A stretch of DNA of 64,000 nt from Flagellimonas hadalis (GTDB lineage: Bacteria > Bacteroidota > Bacteroidia > Flavobacteriales > Flavobacteriaceae). The stretch is taken from contig NZ_VNIK02000002.1 in assembly GCF_007785775.2 (NCBI RefSeq), positions 1 to 64,000 of the forward strand, read 5' to 3'. Shown here one piece after another: positions 9,972 through 19,092 of the stretch. Numbering within the stretch: position 1 is the stretch's first letter; every line of letters starts with the position of its first letter. Position numbers and translations under genes: made by a program. A model generated the notes under the pieces. The model was not told where the DNA came from, ran no database searches, and saw only the letters and a list, made by a program, of their open reading frames with translations.

Positions 9972-11681
9972 ATGAAAAAATCAATATACCTTTTGTCCTT
10001 GACCATCATGTCTGTTATGATAGGTTGTAGTGAGGACTTTTTGGAGACCGACAACCTGTATGAAAAGAGTCTGGATAACTTTTACCAGACGCCACAAGAC
10101 ATTCAAGAGGCCATGTCAGGGGTCTATAATGCCATGTACACGGGCGGGGTACACAGTGATGAGGCCATAGCGGCCAACCTCCTCTCCGACATGATGTTGG
10201 GCGGGGGCGGACCCGATGACAAATCGGCAAAGAACGTAGATCAGTTCCAAGACCCGGAAGAAGATACATATCGAGATCTTTGGATTCAGACCTACAATGG
10301 GGTCACTAGGGCGAACGCCATTTTGGAAAAAACAGAGGAAGCCGATTTTTCATCCTATTTTGATACAGCGACAGAAGCAGAGACATTCAAGGCCCAAGCC
10401 ATAGGGGAAGCATATTTCATGAGGGCCTTCTATTATTTCAGGGCGGCCAAGTTCTTTGGTGGTATGCCATTGATACTTAAGATTGACGACCCTCGCGATG
10501 CGCCCAGATCATCTTTTACCGAAACTTTTGCCCAGATTGCCGAAGATCTTGTCGCTGCAATCAACACTATGCCATCAGTTCAGTTCCAGCAAATTCCGAC
10601 TTCTGAGTACGGGCATGCGAACAAATGGGTTGCCGAGGCATACTTGGCAAGGGCATATCTGTTTTATACAGGATATATGACAAACATCGAGGGGCAGGCC
10701 ACAGATCAGCTTCCATTGGCCTCGGGAGGCACATTGGGGAGCAGTGAGGTACTCGCCTATTTGGATAACTGTATAGATAACAGTGGTTATGGGTTGGCCT
10801 CTGACTTTAGGAACCTTTGGCCTTATTCCTACGTCAACCAAAGTGCTGGAGCCGTAGTATTGCCATGGGCCGATGCGGAAGGACTATCATGGGTGGGCCA
10901 GGATGGACACTCACCAACCTTTGGTACTGGAAACTACGAGACCATGTTCATGGTTCGGTATGCCTTCGGAAACTGGGATTGGAGCGAGGGTCAAAAATAC
11001 AACAACAGAATGCCCCTATTCTTTGGAATTAGGGATAACTCCATGGTGCCTTTCGGGCAAGGCTGGGGTTGGGGCACTGTAAATCCGAAGCTCTGGAACC
11101 AATGGGACAACGCCGATCCCCGAAAAGAGGGGTCAATTATCGAATTGGGAAATGCAGATCAAGGAACAGATGGATATGAGGCGGACAAAGGTGACCACGA
11201 AACAGGGTATTTTAATAAAAAGTATACTACTGTTCAACATGATGGTGCCGATGGAGTGCGGGGCATGTTCTACTATCTCTATGATATGAACCACGGGGAT
11301 CCCATGCAGCTCTGGGCGGCCCAGGATTATATATTGATGCGGTTTGCCGATGTGCTCTTGATGCACTCGGAGATATCAGGTACCAATACAGGTCTTAACT
11401 TGGTCAGACAAAGGGTGGGCCTAGGGCCCGTAGGATACTCTTTGGATGCCATAAAACAAGAGCGAATGCACGAATTGGCATTCGAAGGACTGAGATGGTT
11501 TGACTTGGTACGTTGGGGCGATCTGGAATCGGCCTTCGGAGAGACCATCGATGTTAGGAACTCGGGAATAGACGCAAAATATAGTGTGCAGTACAGACCC
11601 GAGACCAAGGGATTGGTTCCTATACCAGAAACTGAGGTCAGGCTTTCCAATGGGGTATATCAACAGAATCCTGGTTGGTAG
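9972..11681 (+). CDS. SusD/RagB-type surface nutrient-binding lipoprotein
   Basis: A 569-residue SusD family protein that caps the SusC barrel and binds the ligand. The lipoprotein signal ends at Cys19 (SVMIGC-SEDFLE). The N-terminal TPR-like part shows YEKSLDNFYQTPQDIQEAMSG in two overlapping pieces and AEAYFMRAFYYF-type helices. The C-terminal RagB part has MRFADVLLMHSE, ERMHELAFEGLRWFDLVRWG and the closing LVPIPETEVRLSNGVYQQNPGW, read in short segments. It sits between susC (16 bp) and a further lipoprotein gene (28 bp), so the three are probably co-transcribed. Confidence 0.97.
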   Translation: MKKSIYLLSLTIMSVMIGCSEDFLETDNLYEKSLDNFYQTPQDIQEAMSGVYNAMYTGGVHSDEAIAANLLSDMMLGGGGPDDKSAKNVDQFQDPEEDTYRDLWIQTYNGVTRANAILEKTEEADFSSYFDTATEAETFKAQAIGEAYFMRAFYYFRAAKFFGGMPLILKIDDPRDAPRSSFTETFAQIAEDLVAAINTMPSVQFQQIPTSEYGHANKWVAEAYLARAYLFYTGYMTNIEGQATDQLPLASGGTLGSSEVLAYLDNCIDNSGYGLASDFRNLWPYSYVNQSAGAVVLPWADAEGLSWVGQDGHSPTFGTGNYETMFMVRYAFGNWDWSEGQKYNNRMPLFFGIRDNSMVPFGQGWGWGTVNPKLWNQWDNADPRKEGSIIELGNADQGTDGYEADKGDHETGYFNKKYTTVQHDGADGVRGMFYYLYDMNHGDPMQLWAAQDYILMRFADVLLMHSEISGTNTGLNLVRQRVGLGPVGYSLDAIKQERMHELAFEGLRWFDLVRWGDLESAFGETIDVRNSGIDAKYSVQYRPETKGLVPIPETEVRLSNGVYQQNPGW

Positions 11682-11709
11682 ATTAAAACAATAACTCAAT
11701 TCAACAGAG

Positions 11710-12513
11710 ATGAAAAAAAATAGAATTACGATCATAATGTTGGCGAGCTTGTACGCAGCCATCGCTCTAATGTCCTGTGAGCCTATAGAGGACAGAAGCT
11801 ATTTAGAGAACAATACCGATGTGGCAGGAGTGGAACTTGTGGCAACTCAAAGTACACAAGGGGGCAATCAGATTGAACTTCACATGACAACACCAGGTGT
11901 TACCGGGTATTGGGACTATAACCTCGGAAGAGCCTATACTGATAGGGTCGAATTCATATACCCTATACCGGGAACGGCAACCTTCACCTTCACAGGGACC
12001 TTGGGGGCCGAGTTTTTTTCCAAGACCATAGAAGTACAGATTGATCAATTGGATCATTCCCTAGATCAAGATTGGTACGATCTGGTGGGAGAAGAGACCG
12101 CTTTGGGGAAGACCTGGGTGTTTGACGGGGGTCCAGACCCCGATGGGGGAATGTGGTGGTATATGTCACCCAACAATGATCCAGCGTCATGGCAGACCGC
12201 TTGGTGGAATGCAGCAGGAGATTGTTGTCCACCCGTTGATGCAGCAGGAAGAATGGTATTTGACTTGGATGGTGCCGCCAATTATACCTATTATTCTGGG
12301 CCATCGGCGGATCCAGTGGAAGGAAATTTTGTTTTAAGTGTTATAGACCAGACCTTGACAGTGACAGGGGCCAATATTTTAGGGGCTGAAGCACCTAGGG
12401 GAAACCCCAATGGAGTGTACACGATTATTTCCCTGACCGAGGATGAAATGATTCTGTATGTGCCCAACAATGAGGGAGGTACGGGATGGACATGGGTTTT
12501 CAGGCCGGAGTAA
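11710..12513 (+). CDS. Surface lipoprotein, probable SusE/F-like glycan-binding protein
   Basis: A 267-residue lipoprotein with the signal MKKNRITIIMLASL and a lipobox ending at Cys23 (ALMSC-EPIED). An early beta-rich, PKD- or Ig-like part (about 35-115) is followed by a region rich in Trp, Gly and Asp (about 130-190: KTWVFDGGPDPDGGMWWYM, WQTAWWNAAGDCC), a composition expected of a carbohydrate-binding face. The third position after susC and susD is where surface glycan-binding proteins are normally encoded. I do not recognise a precise family. A terminator-like hairpin follows at 12590. Confidence 0.65.
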   Translation: MKKNRITIIMLASLYAAIALMSCEPIEDRSYLENNTDVAGVELVATQSTQGGNQIELHMTTPGVTGYWDYNLGRAYTDRVEFIYPIPGTATFTFTGTLGAEFFSKTIEVQIDQLDHSLDQDWYDLVGEETALGKTWVFDGGPDPDGGMWWYMSPNNDPASWQTAWWNAAGDCCPPVDAAGRMVFDLDGAANYTYYSGPSADPVEGNFVLSVIDQTLTVTGANILGAEAPRGNPNGVYTIISLTEDEMILYVPNNEGGTGWTWVFRPE

Positions 12514-12818
12514 TTTTTCTACACCAACAACCGTAATGACATCCAAAAAGGATGAACAGTTAAAACTTATAAGTAGGGAGTTAGTCGTCAAAACCCTTCC
12601 AAACGACTGGTCTGGAAGGGTTTTTAGTTTTAACACCACACACCATAAGGGTTGTTTCAACACTTATATCCCTGTAAATCTCTACTTTAACCAAGGTTTT
12701 CATGCATTCTGTTCACCCCATCCCATTTCATTTTTACGGATAAAGGGTTGTTATTCAGCGAAACATAGTCCATGCATTCATAATAATTGGTAAATTGAGC
12801 CGACTAAGAATATACTAA
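12514..12818. other. Intergenic region with a terminator
   Basis: This 305-bp gap holds the hairpin at 12590-12624 and otherwise no open frame worth calling. It separates the SusC/D transcript from the oxidoreductase pair, which must have its own promoter in the last 190 bp. I could not identify that promoter. Confidence 0.5.
12590..12630 (+). terminator. Rho-independent terminator after the SusC/D operon
   Basis: A 12-bp perfect stem (AAAACCCTTCCA at 12590-12601, TGGAAGGGTTTT at 12613-12624) with an 11-base loop is followed by further T residues. It lies 77 bp after the surface lipoprotein gene. Confidence 0.85.
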
Positions 12819-14537
12819 ATGAGCAAATTTTATTTCAACGAGGAACAGGAATCCTATGATGCCATCGTGGTGGGCACGGGCATCAGTGGCGGTTGGGCAG
12901 CCAAGGAACTGTGCGAGAAAGGTCTGAAGACCCTGGTCTTGGAACGTGGCCCTATGAAAAAACACCGCGAGGATTACCCAACGGCCAACTTGGACGCTTG
13001 GGACCTTCCGCACCGCGGACAATTGACAAGGGAGCAAAAGGCCAGACAGGAAAAGCAATTACGGACGGGCTATTTGGGCAATTCCGCCCATAACTTTTGG
13101 TTCGTGGACGATGTGGACCACCCCTACAACGAAACCAAGCGTTTCGATTGGCAGCGGGGATATCACGTGGGAGGCCGCTCCATTATGTGGGGCCGCCAAA
13201 GTTACCGCTGGAGCGACATCGACTTCGGGGCCAACAAAAATGATGGTATCGCCGTGGACTGGCCCGTACGCTATAAAGACATTGCCCCTTGGTATGATAA
13301 GGTGGAAAGCTATATCGGTGTTTCCGGTGAAGCCTTGGGATTGCCCCAATTGCCAGATGGCATTTTTGAGCCCATGATGGAGCTCAACTGTGTGGAGCAG
13401 CATTTCCGCGAAAAAGTGGCCGAAAATTTTGACGGTCGCGTCGTCACCGCAGGACGTACGGCACACATCAACAGTGATAAAAAATTTGAGGGTGACGGCC
13501 GTGTGCGTTGCCAATATAGGAACCGTTGCATCCGAGGGTGTCCCTTTGGGGCCTATTTTAGCAGTTTGTCATCTACCTTGCCCGCAGCGGAGAAAACAGG
13601 CAACCTTACCCTAAGGCCGGACAGTATCGTTCACGAGGTCATTTATGACCCCAATACCCAAAAGGCAACAGGGGTCAAGGTCATCGATAGGGAAACAAAA
13701 GAAGAGTTCGAGTTCAAGGCCAAGGTCATTTTCCTTTGCGCCTCGGCCATAGCTTCAAGCTCCATTTTGATGCAGTCCCGCTCCGATAGGTTCCCCAACG
13801 GTCTTGGAAATGACTCGGACCAATTGGGAAGAAACATCATGGACCACCACCTCGGCGTCGGGGCCAGTGGCAAGTTCGATGGCTATGAGGACAAATACTA
13901 TAAAGGAAGAAAGCCGAACGGCATCTATATCCCAAGGTTCAGGAATTTGGGCGAAGGAACCAATTCCGACAAGTTCATCCGTGGTTATGGATACCAAGGA
14001 GGAGCCGGAAGAGGCAACTGGGAACAGACCGTAGCAGAACTTTCCCACGGAAAGGAATATAAGGACGCCATGCTGAATGCCGGTGGATGGACCTTTGGAA
14101 TGGGAGGTTTCGGTGAGGTACTTCCGTATGAGGACAACCGAATGACCCTTGATTATGACAAAAAGGATCAATGGGGGCTTCCCACCGTCACTTTTGATGC
14201 CGAATTTAGGGACAACGAATGGAAGATGCGGGAAGACATGAAAGAACAGGCCGTTCAAATGCTTACCAAAGCAGGTTTGAGGGATGTTCAACCGTTTGAC
14301 AACCCAGGGGCCCTCGGTCTCGGGATTCACGAAATGGGCACGGCGCGTATGGGACTGGACCCAAAGACCTCTGTGGTCAATGGCTACAATCAAGTACACA
14401 CCTGTAAGAACGTGTTTGTGACCGATGGCGCCTTTATGGCCTCGGCCAGTTGTGTAAACCCTTCGCTCACCTACATGGCATTCACTGCAAGGGCCGCCGA
14501 CCATGCCGCCCAAGAACTTAAAAAAGGAAACATATAA
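12819..14537 (+). CDS. GMC-family FAD-dependent sugar/alcohol dehydrogenase, large subunit
   Basis: A 572-residue GMC oxidoreductase of the type paired with gluconate 2-dehydrogenase subunit 3; relatives include gluconate 2-dehydrogenases and glucoside 3-dehydrogenases. The FAD-binding VVGTGISGG lies at about 17-25, and the GGRSIMWGRQSYRW flavin loop at about 112-125. The catalytic pair of the family is visible as His504 in GIHEMGTARMG and Asn547 in VNPSLTYMAF. A cysteine-containing CIRGCPFGAY segment is also present. The stop overlaps the next start (TAATG at 14535-14539), so the two subunits are translationally coupled. The substrate is probably a sugar, inferred from the neighbouring SusC/D genes. 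Confidence 0.9.
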   Translation: MSKFYFNEEQESYDAIVVGTGISGGWAAKELCEKGLKTLVLERGPMKKHREDYPTANLDAWDLPHRGQLTREQKARQEKQLRTGYLGNSAHNFWFVDDVDHPYNETKRFDWQRGYHVGGRSIMWGRQSYRWSDIDFGANKNDGIAVDWPVRYKDIAPWYDKVESYIGVSGEALGLPQLPDGIFEPMMELNCVEQHFREKVAENFDGRVVTAGRTAHINSDKKFEGDGRVRCQYRNRCIRGCPFGAYFSSLSSTLPAAEKTGNLTLRPDSIVHEVIYDPNTQKATGVKVIDRETKEEFEFKAKVIFLCASAIASSSILMQSRSDRFPNGLGNDSDQLGRNIMDHHLGVGASGKFDGYEDKYYKGRKPNGIYIPRFRNLGEGTNSDKFIRGYGYQGGAGRGNWEQTVAELSHGKEYKDAMLNAGGWTFGMGGFGEVLPYEDNRMTLDYDKKDQWGLPTVTFDAEFRDNEWKMREDMKEQAVQMLTKAGLRDVQPFDNPGALGLGIHEMGTARMGLDPKTSVVNGYNQVHTCKNVFVTDGAFMASASCVNPSLTYMAFTARAADHAAQELKKGNI

Positions 14538-15190
14538 TGGAAAGAAGATCAGCACTCAAGAACATGGGGATGGCCTTCGGCTACGCCGTGGCAACCCCTA
14601 CACTGTTAAGCCTGCTCCAAAGCTGCAAGGACAAGCCATCCTATGCCGAATGGGTACCCAGCTTCCTGAGCAAGGAACAAGGACAGGCCTTGGCCCTGAC
14701 CCTGGACGTGATCCTTCCCAAGACCGATACACCATCGGCCACAGAGGTGAACGTGCACACCTTTATCGACTCCTACATGGATGAGGTGATGCCCTTGGAA
14801 CAAAGGGATTTCACCATGATGAAGATGGGGAAGTTCTACGATAAGATTTTGGAAAGCTCTGGAAAGGACAACTTGGCGGACCTGGAGGCGGAAGATATCG
14901 ATTCCGTGTTGACGACCTATCTTCGGAAGCGCACCGACGAAGAAGAGGATGCGCACAGGGAGGCCGTGATGAACTATTTTCAGACCATACAACAAGGGGG
15001 CGAGACCACTCTGGATTCGGAAGTGGCGTGCTATACATTTGCCAACGAACTCAGGGATTTGGCCATATGGGCCTACAAGTCTTCCGAGATGGTCGGAGAA
15101 GAAGTACTGGCCTACTTGCCCATACCCGGGGAGTATGTTCCCTGTGGAGATTTGCAGGAACTCACAGGCGGAAAGGCTTGGTCCGAATAG
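14537..15190 (+). CDS. Gluconate 2-dehydrogenase subunit 3 family protein
   Basis: A 217-residue small subunit that normally accompanies the GMC flavoprotein and helps export or anchor it. The N-terminus MERRSALKNMGMAFGYAVATP has twin Arg followed by a hydrophobic stretch, so it resembles a Tat signal with a possible lipobox Cys34 (LLQSC-KDK). The body has the family pattern LDVILPKTDTPSATE (about 57-71). The start overlaps the stop of the GMC gene by one base. Because the large subunit lacks a signal, it may be carried out of the cytoplasm by this partner; that is inference from the family. Confidence 0.88.
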   Translation: MERRSALKNMGMAFGYAVATPTLLSLLQSCKDKPSYAEWVPSFLSKEQGQALALTLDVILPKTDTPSATEVNVHTFIDSYMDEVMPLEQRDFTMMKMGKFYDKILESSGKDNLADLEAEDIDSVLTTYLRKRTDEEEDAHREAVMNYFQTIQQGGETTLDSEVACYTFANELRDLAIWAYKSSEMVGEEVLAYLPIPGEYVPCGDLQELTGGKAWSE

Positions 15191-15209
15191 ATTCGGCTAT
15201 ACAATAGTA

Positions 15210-15242
15210 AAAGGGCCTCCTATTTGGGAGGCCCTTTGCGTT
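15210..15242 (+). terminator. Terminator after the dehydrogenase pair
   Basis: AAGGGCCTCC and GGGAGGCCCTT form a GC-rich stem (15211-15235) with a five-base loop, 20 bp after the stop at 15190. The T tract is short (CCCTTTGCGTTT). Confidence 0.75.
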
Positions 15243-15402
15243 TAGCCCATAAAGAAAAAAGGCAGTCATGGAATAACTGATTTTTAGTGGTGAGTCGTAC
15301 ATCAACCCAAAAAGCGCAATAGTATGGATAATTCAATCCACATTCGCTTAATTTCCTCCCTACAAATCCTTAATTTTCAACAAAATTCAAACTAATTCAA
15401 AA

Positions 15403-18018
15403 ATGATTTCAAAAACCAAGGCACCAAAAGCACTGCTGGCCGCAGTACTTTTATTGGCCTGCGCTTCTTTGGCCGAGGCGCAGAAAGTCCCATCCCCCAA
15501 AGATGTATATGGATTTAGGGTGGGAGACGATTACAAACTGGCGGATTATGCCCAGATTGAAGATTACCTGACCCAATTGGACAATGCATCCAACCGCATC
15601 AAAAAAATTGAGATAGGCGAAACCGTTTTGGGCCGAAAAATGTACCTGTTGTTCATTTCCTCGGAGAAAAACCTGGCACAACTGGACAAATGGAAGGACA
15701 TCGGCGCCAAGTTGGCCAGGGCATCGGTGAGCGACCAAGAGGCCGCAAAACTTTCCCAGGAAGGAAAGGCCATTGTTTGGATCGATGGGGGAATGCACTC
15801 CACCGAACTCGCACATGGGCAGATGACCTCCGAGCTGGCCTACACCTTGGCCACTTCCGAAACCGCGGAAATGAAGAACATCCGCGAAAACGTCATCACC
15901 CTGCTCATGCCCGTAATGAACCCTGATGGATTGGACATTGTGGTGGACTGGTACCGAAAGAACATGGGCACACCCTATGAAACTTCCCGCCCCCCGATAC
16001 TGTACCATTACTATATGGGCCACGACAACAACCGGGACTGGTTCATGAACAACATGCCGGAAACGTACAATGTCACCAAAATTCTCTACAACGAATGGTA
16101 CCCACAGATTGTGTACAACCACCACCAATCTTCCCCGGCCTGGACCAAGATTTCCCTTCCGCCCTACGCCGATCCGGTAAACCCCAAGATACATCCGGCG
16201 GTCACTGCCGCGGTGAGTGAGGTGGGCTCGGCCATGACCAAGCGTTTTTCATTGGAAAACATGCCTGGGGCCATTGCGGATAACTTCTATACCATGTTCT
16301 GGAATGGCGGCGGACGCACCGTTCCCTATTACCACAATATGATAGGCATCCTTACCGAAACAGGCCATACCACACCAACCCCAAGGTTTTATGATCCCGA
16401 AAAATTGCCCAAGACCGTTGCCGGAGGAACTCCCACGGACGGGACGGATATTATGTACCCAGACCCATGGAAAGGAGGCGAGTCGCACTTCAGGGATGCT
16501 GTGGACTATATGTTGACGGCCACTTGGGCCACATTGGACCTGGCTGCGGACCGAAAGGAGAACTACCTGCACAACATCTATAAAATGGGGAAATCGGCCA
16601 TTGAAAAAGGCAGGACCGAAGGCCCTTTTGCCTATATCATTGACAAAAACCAATGGGATTCCTTTGAGGCCGTGAATTTGGTAAACGTACTTCTACGTGG
16701 AGGCATTGAGGTGGAACAGGCCACAAAAGACTTTACCGTGAACGGCAAAAAATATGAAAAGGGCACCTATGTGATCTATGCAGGCCAAGCCTTCAGGCCG
16801 TACCTTCTGGACCTGATGGAAAAGCAGGACTACCCCACACGTTTCCAATATCCTGGAGGTCCGCCGGATACCCCATACGATTTGGCCGGATGGACCTTGC
16901 CCATGCAGATGGGAATCGATGTGGACAAGATCAAGGAAGCCTTCAAGGCCCCCACGGAAAAGGTTTCCACCCCACAGGTGAGCTACTATGAAGGAAGTAT
17001 TGCCAAAAATGGCTCCTTCGGATATGCCCTTAGCGTGAATACCAATGCCTCGGTGGCCGCCACCAACAAAATTTTGAAATCAGGTGGAACGGCCTTCAAG
17101 GCCATGACCGAGTTCAAGGCAGGGAAATCAACTTTTCCAGCAGGATCTTTTGTCGTTTCTGGGGACGAAGCCCTAGTGGAGTCCCTTTCCAAAGAATATG
17201 GCTTGGAATTTACCGGATTGGCCGCCAAACCAGAAGTCCAATTGACCAAGATCCATCTGCCCAAAGTGGGGCTCTACAAATCGTGGGTGTCCAATATGGA
17301 TGAAGGGTGGACCCGTTTTGTGATGGATGAGTACGCCTTTGACATGGACACCTTACACGATGTGGACATCAAAACCATGGATCTGTCCAAATATGACGCG
17401 ATCATTTTACCCTCCCAACGATCCAAATCCATACTCCATGGGAACAGTGTTTTGGACATGCCGGAAAAATTTACCGGGGGAATAGGCTTGGATGGCTCCA
17501 TGGCCCTGAGCAAGTATGTGAAGGATGGGGGCACCTTGATCGCTTTTGACGAGGCCAGTGATTTTGTCATCGAGCAGTTCGGACTGCCACTGCGCGATGC
17601 CACGGAAGGAGCGGACAGCAAGGACTTCTTCATTCCGGGATCGCTTATCAAAACAGGGGTAGACACCTCGCATCCCATTGCTTTTGGCATGAAGGACACT
17701 GTTGCCGTTTCTTTTAATAGGAGTAGGGCATTCACGATAGACAAGCAAAGCAAGACCGGTGAGGGAGGAAAAGAGGACATCAAAGATGCCCCGGCCCCCG
17801 AAGTAGAGGTGATTGCCACCTATGCCTCCAAGGACCTGCTCATGAGCGGATGGGCTTTGGGGGAGCAAAGGTACATTGCGAAAAAGCCAGCCTTGGTGAA
17901 GACCAAATATGGCAAGGGCTCTTGTGTCCTTTTTGCCTTCAGGCCACAGTTCAGGGCACAGCCCAGAGGCACGTACAAGCTCATTTTCAATGCGATTTAT
18001 GAAGGTGCTTCGGAATAA
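15403..18018 (+). CDS. Secreted M14-family zinc metallopeptidase (large, two-part)
   Basis: An 871-residue exported zinc peptidase. A signal peptide (about 1-26, ending in SLAEAQ) is followed by a peptidase_M14 domain with zinc ligands His132 and Glu135 (GGMHSTELAHG), NPDGLD, the third ligand at His240/His241 (YNHHQSS) and the catalytic Glu near 319 (LTETGHTTP). After about residue 620 there is a second part with a GATase1-like Rossmann look (YDAIILPSQRSK, YVKDGGTLIAFDEAS). This large architecture recurs in Bacteroidota. It could digest peptides or peptidoglycan fragments in the periplasm; the substrate is not readable from sequence. It is flanked by terminators, so it is probably monocistronic. 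Confidence 0.9.
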   Translation: MISKTKAPKALLAAVLLLACASLAEAQKVPSPKDVYGFRVGDDYKLADYAQIEDYLTQLDNASNRIKKIEIGETVLGRKMYLLFISSEKNLAQLDKWKDIGAKLARASVSDQEAAKLSQEGKAIVWIDGGMHSTELAHGQMTSELAYTLATSETAEMKNIRENVITLLMPVMNPDGLDIVVDWYRKNMGTPYETSRPPILYHYYMGHDNNRDWFMNNMPETYNVTKILYNEWYPQIVYNHHQSSPAWTKISLPPYADPVNPKIHPAVTAAVSEVGSAMTKRFSLENMPGAIADNFYTMFWNGGGRTVPYYHNMIGILTETGHTTPTPRFYDPEKLPKTVAGGTPTDGTDIMYPDPWKGGESHFRDAVDYMLTATWATLDLAADRKENYLHNIYKMGKSAIEKGRTEGPFAYIIDKNQWDSFEAVNLVNVLLRGGIEVEQATKDFTVNGKKYEKGTYVIYAGQAFRPYLLDLMEKQDYPTRFQYPGGPPDTPYDLAGWTLPMQMGIDVDKIKEAFKAPTEKVSTPQVSYYEGSIAKNGSFGYALSVNTNASVAATNKILKSGGTAFKAMTEFKAGKSTFPAGSFVVSGDEALVESLSKEYGLEFTGLAAKPEVQLTKIHLPKVGLYKSWVSNMDEGWTRFVMDEYAFDMDTLHDVDIKTMDLSKYDAIILPSQRSKSILHGNSVLDMPEKFTGGIGLDGSMALSKYVKDGGTLIAFDEASDFVIEQFGLPLRDATEGADSKDFFIPGSLIKTGVDTSHPIAFGMKDTVAVSFNRSRAFTIDKQSKTGEGGKEDIKDAPAPEVEVIATYASKDLLMSGWALGEQRYIAKKPALVKTKYGKGSCVLFAFRPQFRAQPRGTYKLIFNAIYEGASE

Positions 18019-18038
18019 GGAGAACCTTCTTTGAGTAC

Positions 18039-18072
18039 AAAAGCCCCATCCATTTGGATGGGGCTTTTTATA
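18039..18072 (+). terminator. Terminator after the M14 peptidase
   Basis: AAAAGCCCCATCCA and TGGATGGGGCTTTTT form a 14-bp stem with a two-base loop and a T run, 20 bp after the stop. The stem has A and T tracts on its two sides, so it may also end the convergent gene at 18088. Confidence 0.9.
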
Positions 18073-18087
18073 CTTGAAAGTTTTTTC

Positions 18088-18843
18088 TTATCTAAAAAGA
18101 ATCGCCACAGCCCCAATGGCCGTCACGATCAGAATAAAACGCTTGTAATTTTTTTCATTGATTTTTTTCACCAGGAAAACACCTAGAAAAAGCCCAACAA
18201 AAATGGCGGGGAGCAATTTTAGGTTGATCAACAGGCTTTCCGCGGAAATGGTCTTCCATACAAAAATATGAAAGGGCAGCTTGAACACGTTGGTGATAAA
18301 AAACAGCCAGGCCGCAGTGCCCACAAATTCGTTCTTGGGCAGTCGCATTGCCAAAAAGAAAATATTGGTGAAGGCCCCAGCGAGATTTCCGATCATGGTG
18401 CAAATACCCGCCAAGATTCCCATGGAACCTGCAAACGCCCAGTGGGAGGGTACCCTTTCAGATTTTCGCCTGTCCCACCACAACAATAGGCCCAAACTGA
18501 GAAAAATGACCACCACCATGCCCCACTTGAACTCCCATTCGGGCAGGTCTTTCCCGATAAGCACCCCGATGAGGATGCCCGCAATCATCCAAGGGATAAA
18601 CTTTAGAATGTATTTCCATTGGGTGTGCCTGTTGTAATAGACCACGGCAAAAATATCGCCCACAATGAGCAAGGGAATAAAAAGACCCGTGGACGCCCTA
18701 GATCCAAAAGCGAGTGCCATCAGTGTCACATTGAAGATGGACATGCCCTTGAGCCCCGCCTTGGAAATGCCCATTAGAAAAACGGCAGTAGTGGCCATGA
18801 CCCAAGCAGCCACGGAAATTTCGGTGAAAGCGGAGAGAAACAT
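18088..18843 (-). CDS. TauE/SafE family membrane permease
   Basis: A 251-residue polytopic inner-membrane protein with about eight hydrophobic helices and two related halves. The first half opens with VMATTAVFLMGISKAGLKG, the second with GSMGILAGICTMIGNLAGA, the two family signatures. The family exports or imports sulfite, sulfoacetate or related organosulfur anions, but specificity cannot be predicted. It is convergent with the M14 gene, with the terminator at 18039-18072 between them. Confidence 0.88.
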   Translation of the reverse strand: MFLSAFTEISVAAWVMATTAVFLMGISKAGLKGMSIFNVTLMALAFGSRASTGLFIPLLIVGDIFAVVYYNRHTQWKYILKFIPWMIAGILIGVLIGKDLPEWEFKWGMVVVIFLSLGLLLWWDRRKSERVPSHWAFAGSMGILAGICTMIGNLAGAFTNIFFLAMRLPKNEFVGTAAWLFFITNVFKLPFHIFVWKTISAESLLINLKLLPAIFVGLFLGVFLVKKINEKNYKRFILIVTAIGAVAILFR

Positions 18844-18948
18844 GCAGATTTTTTACTCGTTCACAAAAGTAACCCAAAAAAACGACCCCACAACTCGGGG
18901 TGTCTTAGGTCAAAACCATCAGTTCTAGCCTAGGACCTGTTCTCGATA

Positions 18949-18986
18949 CCTGCCTACCGCAGGCAGGCAAAATTCCGCTGGAATTT
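18949..18986. repeat. REP-like double hairpin
   Basis: Two small inverted repeats lie side by side. CCTGCCT (18949-18955) pairs with AGGCAGG (18961-18967) around ACCGC, and AAATTCC (18970-18976) pairs with GGAATTT (18980-18986) around GCT. The flanks CTCGATAC and CGAACTGACC resemble dispersed elements I associate with flavobacterial intergenic regions. Only one copy is in the window, so its repeat nature is recalled rather than shown. Confidence 0.45.
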
Positions 18987-19092
18987 CACACGAACTGACC
19001 TATTCCAATTAGAATGAACAACAAGTTATCTGAAATTCTATCTGATCAACCTATGGGAATAATAGGTTCTGGGATCGGGAAAATAACCCAGA

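Noticed and set aside
13755..14555. 266-codon minus-strand frame opposite the GMC gene
   Set aside because: It is a shadow of a well-supported flavoprotein with family catalytic residues; it has no recognisable motif itself.
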